From Littorina saxatilis (lineage: Eukaryota > Mollusca > Gastropoda > Littorinimorpha > Littorinidae), in the NCBI RefSeq assembly GCF_037325665.1, contig NC_090254.1:40613049-40677048 (forward strand): a stretch of 64,000 nt of DNA, written 5' to 3'. A program made the translations under genes and the position numbers. Below the pieces are notes generated by a model. That model was not told where the DNA came from. It did not search any database and saw nothing but the letters and a program-made list of their open reading frames with translations. This document shows positions 31,887 through 43,995 of this stretch, one piece after another (positions within the stretch are counted from its first letter, which is position 1; every line of letters begins with the position of its first letter).

Positions 31887-32768
31887 ATGGTCCAATCTTA
31901 CATGGTCCAATCTTACATGGTCCAATCTTACATGGTCCAACCTTATATGGTCCAACCTTACATGGTCCAATCTTACATGGTCCAACCTTACATGGTCCAA
32001 TCTTACATGGTCCAATCTTGCATGGTCCAATCTTACATGGTCCAACCTTACATGGTCCAACATTACATGGTCCAATCTTACATGGTCCAACCTTACATGG
32101 TCCAACCTTACATGGTCCAACCTTGCATGGTCCAACCTTACATGGTCCAACCTTACATGGTCCAATCTTACATGGTCCAATATAACATGGTCCAACCTTA
32201 CATGGTCCAATCTTACATGGTCCAATCTTACATGGTCCAACCTTACATGGTCCAACCTTACATGGTCCAATCTTACATGGTCCAACCTTACATGGTCCAA
32301 TCTTACATGGTCCAACCTTACATGGTCCAACCTTACATCGTCCAATCTTACATGTCCAACCTTACATGGTCCAACCTTACATGGTCCAATCTTACATGGT
32401 CCAACCTTACATGGTCCAATCTTACATGGTCCAATATTACATGGTCCAACCTTACATGGTCCAACCTTACATGGTCCAACCTGACATGGTCCAATCTTAC
32501 ATGGTCCAACCTTACATGGTCCAATCTTACATGGTCCAATCTTACATGGTCCAATCTTACATGGTCCAATATTACATGGTCCAACCTTACATGGTCCAAT
32601 CTTACATGGTCCAATCTTACATGGTCCAATCTTACATGGTCCAATCTTACATGGTCCAATCTTACATGGTCCAATCTTACATGGTCCATATATATATTAT
32701 TGGACCATGTAAGATTGGACCATGTAAGATTGGACCATGTAAGATTGGACCATGTAAGATTGGACCAT
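31887..32768. repeat. 15-bp minisatellite (TGGTCCAATCTTACA) with an inverted end
   Basis: About 53 direct units fill 31887-32690. Position-specific variants are mostly AATCTT or AACCTT. After TATATATATTAT, five units follow in inverse orientation (32698-32768) and belong to the right arm. Long open frames here (up to 306 codons) are a by-product of the 15-bp period. Confidence 0.95.
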
Positions 32769-33717
32769 GCGTGACCCAACATGTTTTAAAATCGTCACCA
32801 CGAGTTTTCGTCACACTCAACAATGGGACATTGCTTAAAGCCTGATAACAAACATCACTATGTTTCTTGGCTCGCTCACTTTTTCTGTTCACTCATCCAA
32901 AAGACTTTGCCATTTTTTTTGGACAAAATCATCAGGCTCAAACAGGCGATGCAAAAGTCCCACGCTTTGAAGTAAGTTACTGAGTTTACTTCAAAGTGTG
33001 GGAAGATCCCCCCACACTTTGAAGTAAAAAATGGGTTCACAGTCGTGCCGCGTCTGCTATCCAGTTCGCAGTAGGATTAGAAAATATATATATATACCAA
33101 ACCGATGTCAAATACGAGCTGATTTGGTGAAATAAAGCACATTTCTACTTGCGAAACCCATCGAACAGCCATTAGGCTAAGCGAGAGAGTTCTCGTGATT
33201 GTTTTAATTAAAAAACTCATTCATAAAAACTAGAGACTAGGTTTCTGGTCAAATCTGCCGTATCATTCGCTTGTCAGAAAGACAATCGGCCTACGCGCAT
33301 CTCTCAAATATGACCTTCTCTTGTCTACTGTCTCGGAAGATTTATTCTACTCCCAAATAGCACTTCTTTGCACCTCTTATGACTCCTTCGTCCTCTAGAA
33401 TCCCGTACCCACACCAAATACGAGCTGATTTGGTGAAATAAAGCACATTTCTACTTGCAAAACCCATCGAACAGCCATTTCCGGTGCTCGATCGCGGACA
33501 TTTTCAGCTTTGAAGGCTATTTACGGGCAAATATCAATCGCTCCCTGACTTTTTATGCATCGAGAAACAAATTTAGTCATCGCTGAATCAGTAGCTTACC
33601 TTAAATCCCCACATAAATCAAACAATACCTAGAAAACAGACAAAACTTGCCTTCACACGTGTCATGAGCGGCCTTCGGCTTCTGTTCGGCCTTTGACAGG
33701 TTATCCCCCGTGGAGCG

Positions 33718-34133
33718 GCCCCGTGCAGGACTCCCGTGCCGATGACGCAAGGGGTGGTGGAGAGACGGAAGAGGACGAGTGGGAAGACACCCAGACAACA
33801 GACATCAGCAAAGAATCACAAGCTTCCACAGACAACACCCCCTCACAAGGGCGGCGCAACTCAGCTCAGACAGATAAGCAACCCCAAAGCCAAAACACAA
33901 ACATGCACTCCTCTGCAAAACACAAACCAAAACAGAAGCAGGGAAAATCAGCACTCGTAGAAAGAGGTAGACAATTAACAAAAGACAGGAACAGCAAGAA
34001 ACAAACACAACTCGATTTTGACTCTCGCACTCGGTCAAATACCCCCAAGCGGACACGCCAAGAGACAGAGGGGGTTTCCCCAACAACAGAAGGCGTGGAG
34101 AAACACGCACGGCTTGATGCGAGTGCCAACTAG
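33718..34133 (+). pseudogene. LINE ORF1, right piece (acidic and basic tail)
   Basis: GPVQDSRADDARGGGETEED and EWEDTQT are followed by a Gln/Lys/Ser-rich tail with KQTQLDFDSRTRSNTPKR, ending DASAN and a stop. This is the disordered C terminus of ORF1, in frame with the left piece once the foldback element is set aside. Confidence 0.75.
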
Positions 34134-34180
34134 CGCACGTGCTGTGTAACAAGAGCTGACACTGATACTAGACACTGACA

Positions 34181-37100
34181 ATGGCTTGTAACATGAAATT
34201 GTTCTCGCTGAATACTCGAGGATTAAGAACCAAAAGAAAAAGGAAAAGTTTGTTTACGTTTTTCAGAAGCAAAAAGTATGATGTCATATGTTTGCAAGAG
34301 TCGCATATTACTAAAGATGTCAGTGAAGAATGGAGGAGAGAGGTGATCTGTTTTACAGCGAAAGTACCGTGCATAGCTCGGGACAGGTTATATTATTGAA
34401 AAAAGGGTTTGTATGTGATTATGTAAAGATCGTGTGTGAAACGAAGCGCATTCTTGCTGTGAAGATTGGTGGTGATAACCAATGTTTGATTATCGCAAAT
34501 GTATATGCACCCAACGAGTCTAGAGAGAAAATGACTTTTTTTACAGATGTATCAGACATGTTAAAAAAGGAAGATGGTGATATAGTGTTGTGTGGTGATT
34601 TTAATTGTGTCATGAGCAATGAGCTCGACATAATAAGTGGAGAGAACCATTCAAATGTTGTTGTGAAACAATTTAATGACCTGGTGAATGAATGTGATTT
34701 ATACGATGTATGGAGAATGCATAAGTTAGATAGAAAAGAATTTACATGGTCAAAAAATGTTCCATTTGCTGCAAGAAGACTTGACTACGTTTTTAGTAGT
34801 TTAGTGTGTTTGAAAAGATTGTTGATTGTGACATAATCTCTGTTGCGACGTCGGATCATAGAGGCTGTAGTATTCATATTAAACTCTCTGATGTCGTTAG
34901 AGGAGAGGGTTATTGGAAATTTAATAATTCTCTGTTACATGATGTGAGCTTTGTTGATCAAATGAACAAAATGTTTGACACATTTCAACTTGACGATGAA
35001 GAGGATTGTCAACTTGGTTGGGAATTATTGAAAATGAGAATCAAGGATTTCTCCCAAAATTGTAGTAAGCTTAAAAGTTTTGAAATTAAAAATGATGTTG
35101 CAAAATTGTATGGAGAATTAAATGAGTTGGATAAAGCCCTTGGGATCTCCCCTGACTGTATTCAAACGCAAGGTAAACGGCAGAAGGTCAAGCTGCAGTT
35201 AGAACTGTTAGAGCAGCGTAAATCTCGTGCAGCACAGGTGCGTGCAAGAATTCAATGGATCGAGCAGGGTGAAAGGAACACACCTTTTTTTCTTGGGTTA
35301 GAAAAGGCGAGAGCACTGCAAAAATAATGTAAAGTGTAACAGATAATAATGGAGGGACTGTTACAACGCAAGAGGATATTATTCTCGTCCAAAAAACGTA
35401 TTTTGCTGATTTGTATAAACGAAAAATTGATGAGGGAAACATGAGCCTGAAAATTGACACTTTTTTGGAAGGAACAGAAGTTTTAAAAATAAATGATCAA
35501 CAGAAAGACAGCTGTGAAGGGGAAGAGGTAGAAGGAGAAGTTTTGTCAGCTCTAAAGCGTATGAATAATGGTTCTGCGCCTGGAATTGATGGATTAACAG
35601 TTGAGTTTTATAAGTTTTTTTGGAGTAGCCTAAAAAAGTATATACTTGCTTCTTTTAAATCTGCTTTTAAGAATGGAACTCTATCTAATTCACAGTGTAA
35701 AGCGGCAATTACACTGATTCATAAAGGGAAGGATTTATCAAGAAATGATTTAAAGAATTGGAGACCTATTTCACTGACCAATACAGATTATAAGTTATTA
35801 GCGAAATGTTTAGCTCTTCGGCTCTCTGGTGTTGTAGGGAGTGTTGTGAATGAGGATCAAGTTGGGTATATAAAAGGTAGACGTGTCTCAACCTTATTGC
35901 GATTAGTTGATGATGTTTTAGAACATGCAGATTTACATAATAAGCCTGGATTGATGGTGTCAATTGACTTTTTTCATGCATTTGATTGCATTTCCAAAGA
36001 GTTTATGTTGAAGATGTTTGAAACAATTTGGTTTTGGAACTGATTTTGTGAAATGGGTTGATGTTTTGATGAAAAACGCAAGAAGTTGTGTAAATTATTG
36101 TGGTTGGTTATCTGAATTTTTTAATATTGATTCCGGAATAAGGCAAGGTTGTCCTTTTTCCGCACTAGCCTTCGTATTAGCAGTTGAATTGTTAGCAATC
36201 AAAATTCGAGAGGCCAAAAATATAAAGGGTATGTCATGGAACAACGGAGATATGGATAAAGTTTTGAAAGTATTGTTGTACGCTGATGATGTTACATTGT
36301 TTTTGCAAGATGAACATGACATGTTCCAAGCCCTGGCTTTGATTGATACATTTTCGGAAATATCAGGTTTGAACATAAATCACCAAAAATCCAAGCTAAT
36401 GTGGTTTGGGTCACGGAAGAACTGTAGGAATGAGTGTTGCGGTTTTGCATGTACAGACAAAATGAAAATTCTGGGTGTATATTTCTGTAATTACATGCGT
36501 GCGTCAAAAGTGAGAGAGAATTGGGAAGAGAGAGTGAATGTTGCGAAAAGGCTCATCTGCGTGTGGGAGAAAAGGAATTTAAGCATTATTGGTAAAGTCT
36601 GTGTATTTAAAACGTTTATTCTGCCACATTTTGTCTATATAATGCAGGCGCTGATTGTACCAGACGACGTTCTAACTGAAATTAATAGGTTAATGTTTCG
36701 CTTCGTGTGGCGCAAAAAAGACTGCAACAGGAAGGCATTTGAAAAGGTGAAAAGAACTGTTTTATGTAACGAAGCCCAAAAGCACTGTTTTTCCGTTTTG
36801 GGAGTCGCTTTGAATGTTTTTTTGCGAACATTAATAGCAAACCATTTAAAGGATTGGACAGTATTAAATCGGAATTTTGGTCCGCTGTGTTGAAGGCATG
36901 GCTTGATAATAATCAAGTCGATAATGGTAATTCTGTATCGGGTTTGTTGTGGAACAACAAAGATATAATTTGTCAAGGTAACCCACTCTTTTTTGCGGAT
37001 TGGATTAAAAGTGGTATAATGTATGTGAGCGATGTGTGTGAGAATGGACGTTTTGCTACCTATGAAGAAGTGTGTGAAAGAACTGGCTACACTGCAAATA

Positions 37101-37753
37101 GATTGCTTGAGTACAATGTCAATGTTGTTCGTACAGCTGTACATCTCTTTTTAAGAAATGTAGCTATAGACGATGTAAATTGTTCAGTCTGTGACATTCC
37201 GACCTTTTGTGGAAAAAAAGTGAGATCAGCAAAAGAAATTCGAAAGATTCTCGTAGGAAAAAAATACAGCCCACCCTGTTCAGAAGGATTTTGGAGAAGA
37301 AAGTTAGGATTTGAAATCGACGAAAAGAATTGGAACTTAGCAGCCACTGTCACTAGTGAAGTTCGATTACGTGTACTGCATTGGAAAATATTGCAAAACA
37401 TTTATCCAACTAATATTTTATTGTGTAAAATGAAAGTGAAGGCTGATAAAAACTGTACATATTGTGAGGATGAACTTGATGTATTGGATCATTTTTTCTT
37501 TGAATGCCCAACCGTGCTCAGGTTTTGGAAATATATTGAAATGTACATTTTAGTAAACATTGGCGAAAGAATTAGGTTGAATGTTACAGATGTGCTTTTT
37601 GGTATTAAAAGTAACAGCAAAAATATGAAGAAGATTAATCATATTATTTTAATCGCAAAGAGGTGCGTAAGCATTTTTAAAAGAAACCGATTCACGATTA
37701 ACACTGGAAATTATTTTTGGAAATCATGTTGTTTTGAGATTTCGTTAGTCTGA
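34181..37753 (+). pseudogene. LINE ORF2: endonuclease-reverse transcriptase, frameshifted
   Basis: ATG 34181 opens MKLFSLNTRGLRTKRKR (endonuclease start), then VICLQESH, ANVYAPN, LCGDFNCV and RRLDYVF. The reverse transcriptase follows: GSAPGIDGLTVEFYKFFW, NWRPISLTNTDYKLLAK, SIDFFHAFD, RQGCPFSALAFVLAVELLA and YADDVTLFL. The far end carries a Cys-His motif (CTYCEDELDVLDHFFFECP). About five frame changes occur, near 34.35, 34.81, 35.33-35.41, 36.03 and 36.87 kb, so this copy is dead. ORF1 and ORF2 are 47 bases apart. Tx1/L1-like by its RT motifs. Confidence 0.88.
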
Positions 37754-37780
37754 CGTTTTATTAATTAGAAACAAATTGTT

Positions 37781-38004
37781 TATTGTCTCTGATTTAAGGT
37801 AAAGCATGTACATGAGAAATTATGTGTACAAACAGAAAACACACAGTTACCATGTTTGTTATCACGTGTTTATTGATTGATTAAAATTTTGGAAAAGAAA
37901 AAAAAGAAAAAAAAAGAAATGTGAATTGAAAATAAAACACTTAGAGGAGCGCTTCGGATGCAAAACTACGTTATGAAAGTGGCTACTGAAGGTTAGGTAA
38001 CAGT

Positions 38005-38081
<77 letters not shown>

Positions 38082-38222
38082 ACAACAACCACCACCACCA
38101 TGAACACCACCCTCGTCTTGATTCCAAGTGTATCTGGAAAAAAAATTAAGTCAAAACTTGCCTTAGTGTAAAACCCAAAAGGAGTCTGCACACAAAAAAG
38201 TTTGTAATTGGATGCACTGTAC
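37781..38222. other. Intron next to lectin exon 1, with CA microsatellite
   Basis: A (CA)n run occupies about 38009-38080. 38100-38172 (CCCTCGTCTTGATTCC and AAGTCAAAACTTG) is a degraded end of the TG-bearing repeat family in reverse orientation. Confidence 0.6.
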
Positions 38223-38538
38223 CTTTTCTCCCGAGAAATGCCACTGTCCCCGCAGATGGTGTCGCGTCGTTACCGGACAGTTCCCGGGTGGCGTGACCAC
38301 GGCAGGTACCCCGGGTGTGCATTGGTGCAGGGTATGTGAAACTTAAACAGGACGGCGTTGCAGCACACGTGTGTGCACAGTCGTCCGCAGAGACTGCACT
38401 GAATTGAAACAACAGGCTGTCGGCGAACACAAGGTCTGACAAATCTTGAATGCGGGAGAACAGAGTTTGTCGAAATTTGCACGATTCCGTTCCCAAAACG
38501 AAAAACACTAAAGTCACTACAAAGTAAAGATGTGACAT
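38223..38538 (-). CDS. Lectin gene exon 1: signal peptide and PAN/Apple-like domain
   Basis: ATG at 38538 opens MSHLYFVVTLVFFVLGTESC, a signal peptide; an in-frame TTG ten codons earlier is not needed. The mature part has Cys at 54, 58, 64 and 79 in ADDCAHTC-ATPSCLSFTYPA and GTCRGH, the spacing of PAN/Apple-like modules of molluscan secreted proteins. A donor (AAAAG, then GTACAG) ends the exon after 105 codons plus one base. That phase fits exon 2 at 25170 (G plus TG gives Val). Joined with exons 2 and 3 it predicts a 257-residue secreted Apple-fucolectin protein, likely a sugar-binding or immune recognition factor. The 13 kb gap to exon 2 means the link is inferred. Confidence 0.72.
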
Positions 38539-38544
38539 TTTTGT

Positions 38545-38715
38545 CTTACTCTTTTGAGTCTTCCGCAATTAAACTGGCGTGAACATTAGACGATAAGCTC
38601 ATCACAGTGTCCAGCAATTAAAGAAATCTTGCCATGGTTGCACTGTGTTTTTACATTTAGTCAAGTTATGACTAAATGTTTTAACATCGAGGGGGGAATC
38701 GAGACGAGGGTCGTG

Positions 38716-38748
<33 letters not shown>

Positions 38749-40130
38749 CGTGTAGAGCGATTCACTACTGGACCGATCTTTATGAAATTTGACATGAGAG
38801 TTCATGGGTATAATATCCTCAGACGTGTTTTTCATTTTTTTTTATAAATGTCTTTGATGACGTCATATCCGGCTTTTCGTGAAAGTTGAGGCGGCACTGT
38901 CACGCCCTCATTTTTCAACCAAATTGGTTGAAATTTTGGTCAAGTAATGTTCGACAAAGCCCGGACTTCGGTATTGCATTTCAGCGTGGTGGCTTAAAAA
39001 TTAATTAATGACTTTGGTCATTAAAAATCTGAAAATTGTAAAAAGAAATTTTTTTTTATAAAACGATCCAAATTTACGTTCATCTTATTCTCCATCATTT
39101 GCTGATTCCAAAAACATATAAATATGTTATATTTGGATTAACAACAAGCTCTGAAAATTAAATATATAAAAATTATTATCAAAATGAAATTTTCCAAATC
39201 AATTTAAAAACACTTTCATCCAAGTTATTCCTTGTCGGTTCCTGATTCCAAAAACATATAGATATGATATGTTTGGATTAAAAACACGCTCAAAAAGTTA
39301 AAACGAAGAGAGGTACAGAAAAGCGTGCTATCCTTCCCAGCGCAACTACTACCCCGCTCTTCTTGTCAATTTCACTGCCTATGCCGTGAGCGGTGGACTG
39401 ACGATGCTACGAGTATACGGTCTTGCTGCGTTGCATTGCGTTCAGTTTCATTCTGTGAGTTCGACAGCTACTTGACTAAATGTTGTATTTTCGCCTTACG
39501 CGACTTGTTTCTATCAAAGAAGAGTTACTTTGGGAAAATCAAAGCGTATTTGTCAAGTATTAGATTGGATGTAGGAATTAACTAATATCAATATGGCCAA
39601 CACTACGAGATTAATCCTCTCTCTGATGGACGCGGCAAGAAAGGAGCTTGGCACAGTGAATAAATGTTGAAGCTCAGGCATAGATTTTTATTGGAATATC
39701 AAGAAGTCTCTTGCGAAGGACAAATTGATTCTATGAATGAAGCAATTCATAATTCATACTTTTGAAACGTCTAAAAAGGCACCATAACAGACTCGCTCTG
39801 GGAAGCATCTCCTCTCCTTGATGAATTATTGCTCTAGGAGTACGGACATTTTTTGTCTCGTCTTATGGTCTTGTGTATGCGTTGTTTTGATATCGTGAAA
39901 ACCTACTGTGAACCACTAAGTGCTTACAATTCGGAAGCACATAATTTTATTTTTTCTTTCTTGACGTTTCGTGTAAGCGAGAACTGAGGTAAACTGAAGT
40001 ATGAATTTATTTGACAAAGATTGGTACATATCCGTTTGGTCCTTTTAGCATCCTAGGACTCCATATTAGACTGAATGATTTAATGTGTCCGGAGGGTGAG
40101 GTTTGTCTCCCTAGGAATGTGCGTGTGTGT
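38545..40130. repeat. Segmental duplication, copy 1 (upstream region of the lectin gene)
   Basis: Matches 45684-46640. Landmarks are GACGATAAGCTCATCA, ATCAAGAAGTCTCTTGCG and GATGAATTATTGCTCT. This copy begins just upstream of the lectin start codon, so it contains 5' UTR and probably promoter. It carries TG-bearing repeat copy E, which the other copy lacks. Confidence 0.85.
38652..39507 (+). mobile_element. TG-bearing short repeat family, copy E
   Basis: The full plan is present, with TGACGTCA at 38858-38865. Comparison with the empty site in the duplicate (about 45,780) sets its ends within a few bases and suggests a short T-rich target duplication. Confidence 0.9.
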
Positions 40131-40134
40131 GTGT

Positions 40135-40207
<73 letters not shown>

Positions 40208-40440
40208 TGTGTGTGTGTTCAAAGCATATCTCAAAAACTACAGAACGGAATTTTATGAATATTAATGTACACAATTTTGAGGGCATTTGCTTGTCTCCTT
40301 TTTCGGGGAGTGTTGATAGTGCTATTTGATGACGTCATATTTGTCCGTTTGCAAAAGTTGAGACCGCACTGTCACGGCCACAGTTTTTCATTAAATTTCT
40401 TGAAATAGTGAAAATCGGCCCTGCCGATTTAGGTTCGATT
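40050..40440 (+). mobile_element. Second TG-bearing repeat family, copy 1
   Basis: GGTGAGGTTTGTCTCCCTAG, a TG tract (about 40122-40218) and AAAACTACAGAACGGAATTT are followed by TGACGTCA at 40330-40337 and TTGAGACCGCACTGTCAC. Matches 59950-60385 and, in part, 46565-46665. It shares its core with copies A-G. Confidence 0.8.
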
Positions 40441-40584
40441 TAGGCCAGATTTAGCAGCGACTCAAAAACTCAGTTGAGCGCTTCTCGACTCGGCCCAGAC
40501 TTGGGGAAGATTGTGCGCGCACTTTCCTTATTGCGCTTACTGATTGGTTAGCTCTATCCACTGAGTTATAGCTATCCAAAATTG

Positions 40585-40902
40585 CTCTTCCCGGTAGCTC
40601 AATTGGTAGAGCACTGGACTTGTGATCGAAAGGTCGCAGGTTCGAATTCGGGCCGGGACAGACACGGGTCAACTTTATGTGCAGACCCAGAGACGGAAGC
40701 CATGTCCCACCCCCGTGTCATCACAATGGCACGTAAAAGACCTTGGTCATTCTGCCATAAGTGCAGGTGGCTGAATACACCTAAACACGCAGACACCTGG
40801 GTAGCGCGACTCCGTTGCTGCTAGCTTTCCACTGGGAGGAAGCGACCCGAATTTCCCAGCGATGGGACAATAAAGTAATGAAAATGAAAATGAAAATGAA
40901 AA
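40585..40902 (+). mobile_element. tRNA-derived SINE of a second family
   Basis: The tRNA-like head GGTAGCTCAATTGGTAGAGC (A box) and GGTTCGAATTC (B box) is followed by a body of about 230 bases and the tail (ATGAAA)n. The head is not a functional tRNA gene: it runs on into the body without a clean acceptor end. Confidence 0.85.
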
Positions 40903-40977
40903 ATCTGTAGCGTATTAACACCTCATGTCCCAAATGGTCACTAGCACTGGGGACATTTTTAGCATAGCTCTTCCCGC

Positions 40978-41215
40978 ACCTTCGCCGGTCGTCGTGGGTC
41001 CGTGTGGACCCAGAAGGGTGTTTAATTGCAAATATCTCTTAAACCAGTTGGAATTTTTTAATGAGCTTTTAAGAATGCCTCAGACACCTAAAAAGCTCTT
41101 ATGTCCTAAACGATCATTAAATTTCAGCGAGAAGTCATTAAAAAAACAAAGGTCAAATTTACACTACACACCGAAGACATCGTGGGGCCGTGCGGACCCA
41201 TGTTTCTCAAATTGA
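40978..41215 (+). repeat. GGACCCA-ended repeat, copy 1
   Basis: From CCTTCGCCGGTCGTCGTGGG to CGTGGGGCCGTGCGGACCCA. Matches 63376-64000 (interrupted there by a SINE). A related inverted fragment (ATGGGTCCGCACGGCCCCAC) is at 42304-42323. Confidence 0.8.
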
Positions 41216-41340
41216 AGGAACTTACATAAAAACTAGGGAGAGAAGTCACAAACCTTCAGGGATTGGCTCTAAACATAATTTTCTACGATCTGTTTAATTT
41301 CGGAGTTAATAAGCAAGTCGCGTGGAGCGAAATTAATACA

Positions 41341-41559
41341 TAACAAGAAATTCCTCCGATAGGAAAAACACCCCCGTTGGTCAAAGGGAAATAACCATTC
41401 TCACTGCTCAGGATTGCGCAATTTAGAGCTTATCTCTAAGCCCTTTTGAACTGTTCTGGCTTCTCAAAGGAAGGCCAGTACATACAAATACACAAAAGCC
41501 GCCAGACCACATCACAAACAGAACTGAACAATTCACAGGTGTTGCCCACATAGAGAGAG

Positions 41560-41592
<33 letters not shown>

Positions 41593-42080
41593 GAGAAGCC
41601 GTATATATAGAGAGATAGATGACAGTGTATTTTTCGCGTGGCTATAAATTGATTCGACCTTTGCACTTTTACAGTGAGGATAATTTACGGGTCCAATTTA
41701 CGTTCTGGACACTGCGGTGACCTTCTAAAAATAGTAACAGAACGCCGGGAATATCCGAAGATGCCCCCTCCTACTGTAGTGCACCATACGAAAAAAGGGA
41801 GGTAAACGCTGAAAACATGGAGAAGATAAGGAAGAGTTATGCCGTAGTTGATCCCCCAAAAAACCAAAATCCACCAATAACTCCCTAACCGTGTGTTTGA
41901 CTGGTCCCAATTTTTGTAAGGACCGTCTCAGGAATGTATAGAACCTGTTCACCAAGTTTGGTGACGATCGGTCCGTTCATTCTTGAGATCTACTTGCGAA
42001 CACAAACAAACACACAAACAAACAAACAAACAAACACATCCAGTGAAACCTATACACACCCCTATACCGGGGGTGTAACA
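41341..42080 (+). mobile_element. Unclassified repeat J, copy 1
   Basis: From AACAAGAAATTCCTCCGA to ATACCGGGGGTGTAA. The 41,540-42,080 part is nearly identical to 44,750-45,271. ACACCCCCG near the left end and CGGGGGTGT at the right end are short inverted repeats. A (CAAA)n run lies near the right end. Confidence 0.8.
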
Positions 42081-43394
42081 AGGTGGATCCACACGGCCAT
42101 ACGACGTCTACAGAAGGGTATTCACGTTTTTCCTTTTTTGAGAAGCTTTAGTCCGCACGGTAATAATTAAATTAATAATTTAATTTAATTACTTCTCGCG
42201 GAAATTTAACCACGGCGTCTACGGAAGGGGATGCACGTTTTTGCTTCTTTGGAAAGCATGGGTTTACGGAAGGGTATGCATATTTTTCCTTCTTTGAGAG
42301 GCATGGGTCCGCACGGCCCCACGATGTCTGCCGTGTGCAGTCGATAACCCGGTCGGGCGAAGGTTAAGAGGTAGCTCCATTCTGATAATCCTCGCTCCAC
42401 GGCTATCGCCAGTTGTCTCTCTGACCGGACGCGACAGTCCTACGCGAATATATCAAAAAAAGAATACAGAGTTATCTCCCATATGTTGTTCACGAGCAGT
42501 GTTCGCGAGACGAAAATGATTGCAGATTGGCCGACTTCGACAGTGATCTCCGTTCTGTTCTTCACAGTTATGATAAAGACATCGTTCTAAGGTCAAAACA
42601 AGTCGAAATTTTGGGACTGCTGCCGGAAGGAGACCGTAATATATGGTTGCATCACTGTCAAAAAAATCGTCTGCTCCAGCGAGCGACGAAACCAAACGGT
42701 TGATTATCACGTGACACTTATGCCATATTTAGAGTTGTTTGCACAGTAAATACATCCGCGAAAAATAGCTCGCTTGAAACTGTCTAAAATAAAAATTCCT
42801 CTGTAATTTAAAAATTACAAAACACCATGAAAAATCATTATCGACGATCGCGAATCTGCTTACATCCATAACACATTACAAAAAGCTCTAAATATGTTTA
42901 AAAAAAATCGGTTTCCTTGCCAGACAAGGAAACTCAAGGCATCCTGTCAGGGAGAGAATGAGCCGAACTCATTTTGACCTGAGGTCAGGATGAGGTAGCT
43001 CCGATATCTGAACTGGCCTAGAATCGTGGCTGCTTAAATTAAACTTAAATTAGTATGAGCGTTTGCACTGTTCACATGTGTGGCGATTTTTATTTGACTT
43101 CAGTGGCGCAAACTAAAATCGCTTGAAACACTGAGTTGGGGGAAAGTTGGTGGAAAGTCTACAATGTGAACAGCGCTTTAGTTTATGTGCGGGGCTTTGC
43201 GTCTGAGCCTTCGATCTAGCGAAGAGGCAGCTAAGGGTGTAAAATAGATTTGGAGGTTCCCTGACTGTCATCTACGTTACCGGCTTTTTTAAGCAAATGA
43301 GAAACAATTATTGTTCCAACTCTTATGGTTTTCGCCCCCAGGACAGGATCCTAGGTATCCTTGGCACAAAGGGTCAAAAATCCCCAAAGTAAGG
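42081..43394. other. Mosaic of repeat fragments, no gene
   Basis: 42,090-42,330 repeats ACGGAAGGG-AT--ACGTTTTT-CTT--TTTGA about three times. 42,450-42,720 has the even look of a dispersed element but has no partner here. No coding frame is supported. Confidence 0.45.
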
Positions 43395-43665
43395 CCTTAA
43401 AAAGATAAGCCCTTATTTTCAAAATAAGGCCTTATTTTTGGAAATAAGCCCTTATTTTCGAGAAATAAGGCCTTATTTTGAAAATAAGGCCTTAAATCTC
43501 TATAGTCATTAAAAATGAGGGCGTAAAGAATTAAGGCCTTATTTATTTTAAGACCTTAATAAAATAAGGCCTTATTTTCGATAAGGCCTTAGGAAAATAA
43601 GGCCTTCAGAAAAATAAGCCCTTAAAAAGATAAGGCCTTAAAAAAATAAGGCCTTATTTTTCTGC
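43395..43665. repeat. Array of palindromic AATAAGGCCTTATT motifs, array 1
   Basis: More than ten AAGGCCTT or AAGCCCTT cores with AT-rich spacers. The motif is self-complementary, so each unit reads the same on both strands. Confidence 0.92.
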
Positions 43666-43699
43666 GCATCACTACTGCTCACCCTAATAGCAGCACACA

Positions 43700-43725
43700 A
43701 TAACTTAATGACACATATAGACGAC

Positions 43726-43770
<45 letters not shown>

Positions 43771-43932
43771 ATACGCACGCGCACACTCACGAACGCACAT
43801 ATGCGTGTGAGCGCGAAAAAAGAGATAATGAACAAGAGAAAACATTTCCAAACGATAAACATTATGACACTGGTTGAAATCGGTTGTCGCACCTGGACTC
43901 TCCTGTACACCTGTACCTACCCTAACGCATTT

Positions 43933-43995
<63 letters not shown>

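Larger units (their letters stand above)
30919..33712. mobile_element. 2.8 kb foldback element with about 0.95 kb inverted arms
   Basis: The left end CACGGGGGATAACC and right end GGTTATCCCCCGTG are perfect inverses. Arms 30919-31886 and 32769-33712 match along nearly their full length, with a few indels. GAGCG flanks both sides (30914-30918 and 33713-33717), a 5-bp target duplication. Removing the element and one GAGCG makes the LINE ORF1 frame continuous, which supports insertion. The interior is a 15-bp minisatellite. No transposase is seen. A start with CAC plus a 5-bp, GC-rich target duplication is shared with Transib/RAG-like transposons, but the superfamily is a guess. Confidence 0.88.
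30605..37780 (+). mobile_element. Decayed Tx1/L1-like LINE, split by a foldback element
   Basis: ORF1 with CCHC knuckles (30612-30918 and 33718-34133) is followed 47 bases later by ORF2 (34181-37753). The reverse transcriptase and the region after it (KTFILPHFVYIM, INRLMFRFVW) match the Tx1 branch of L1-like LINEs. ORF1 is cut by a 2.8 kb foldback element; ORF2 has several frameshifts. The 5' end is unclear and the 3' end is set only by the ORF2 stop. Confidence 0.85.

Noticed and set aside
31854-32774. Open frames up to 306 codons in the 15-bp minisatellite
   Set aside because: The repeat period is divisible by three and contains no stop in several frames, so long open frames arise automatically on both strands.
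38146-38568. Start of the lectin exon at 38568
   Set aside because: The codon there is TTG; the first ATG is at 38538 and gives a standard signal peptide. The frame beyond the donor at 38222 is intron.
40585-40660. tRNA gene
   Set aside because: It is the head of a second SINE family and lacks a clean acceptor end.
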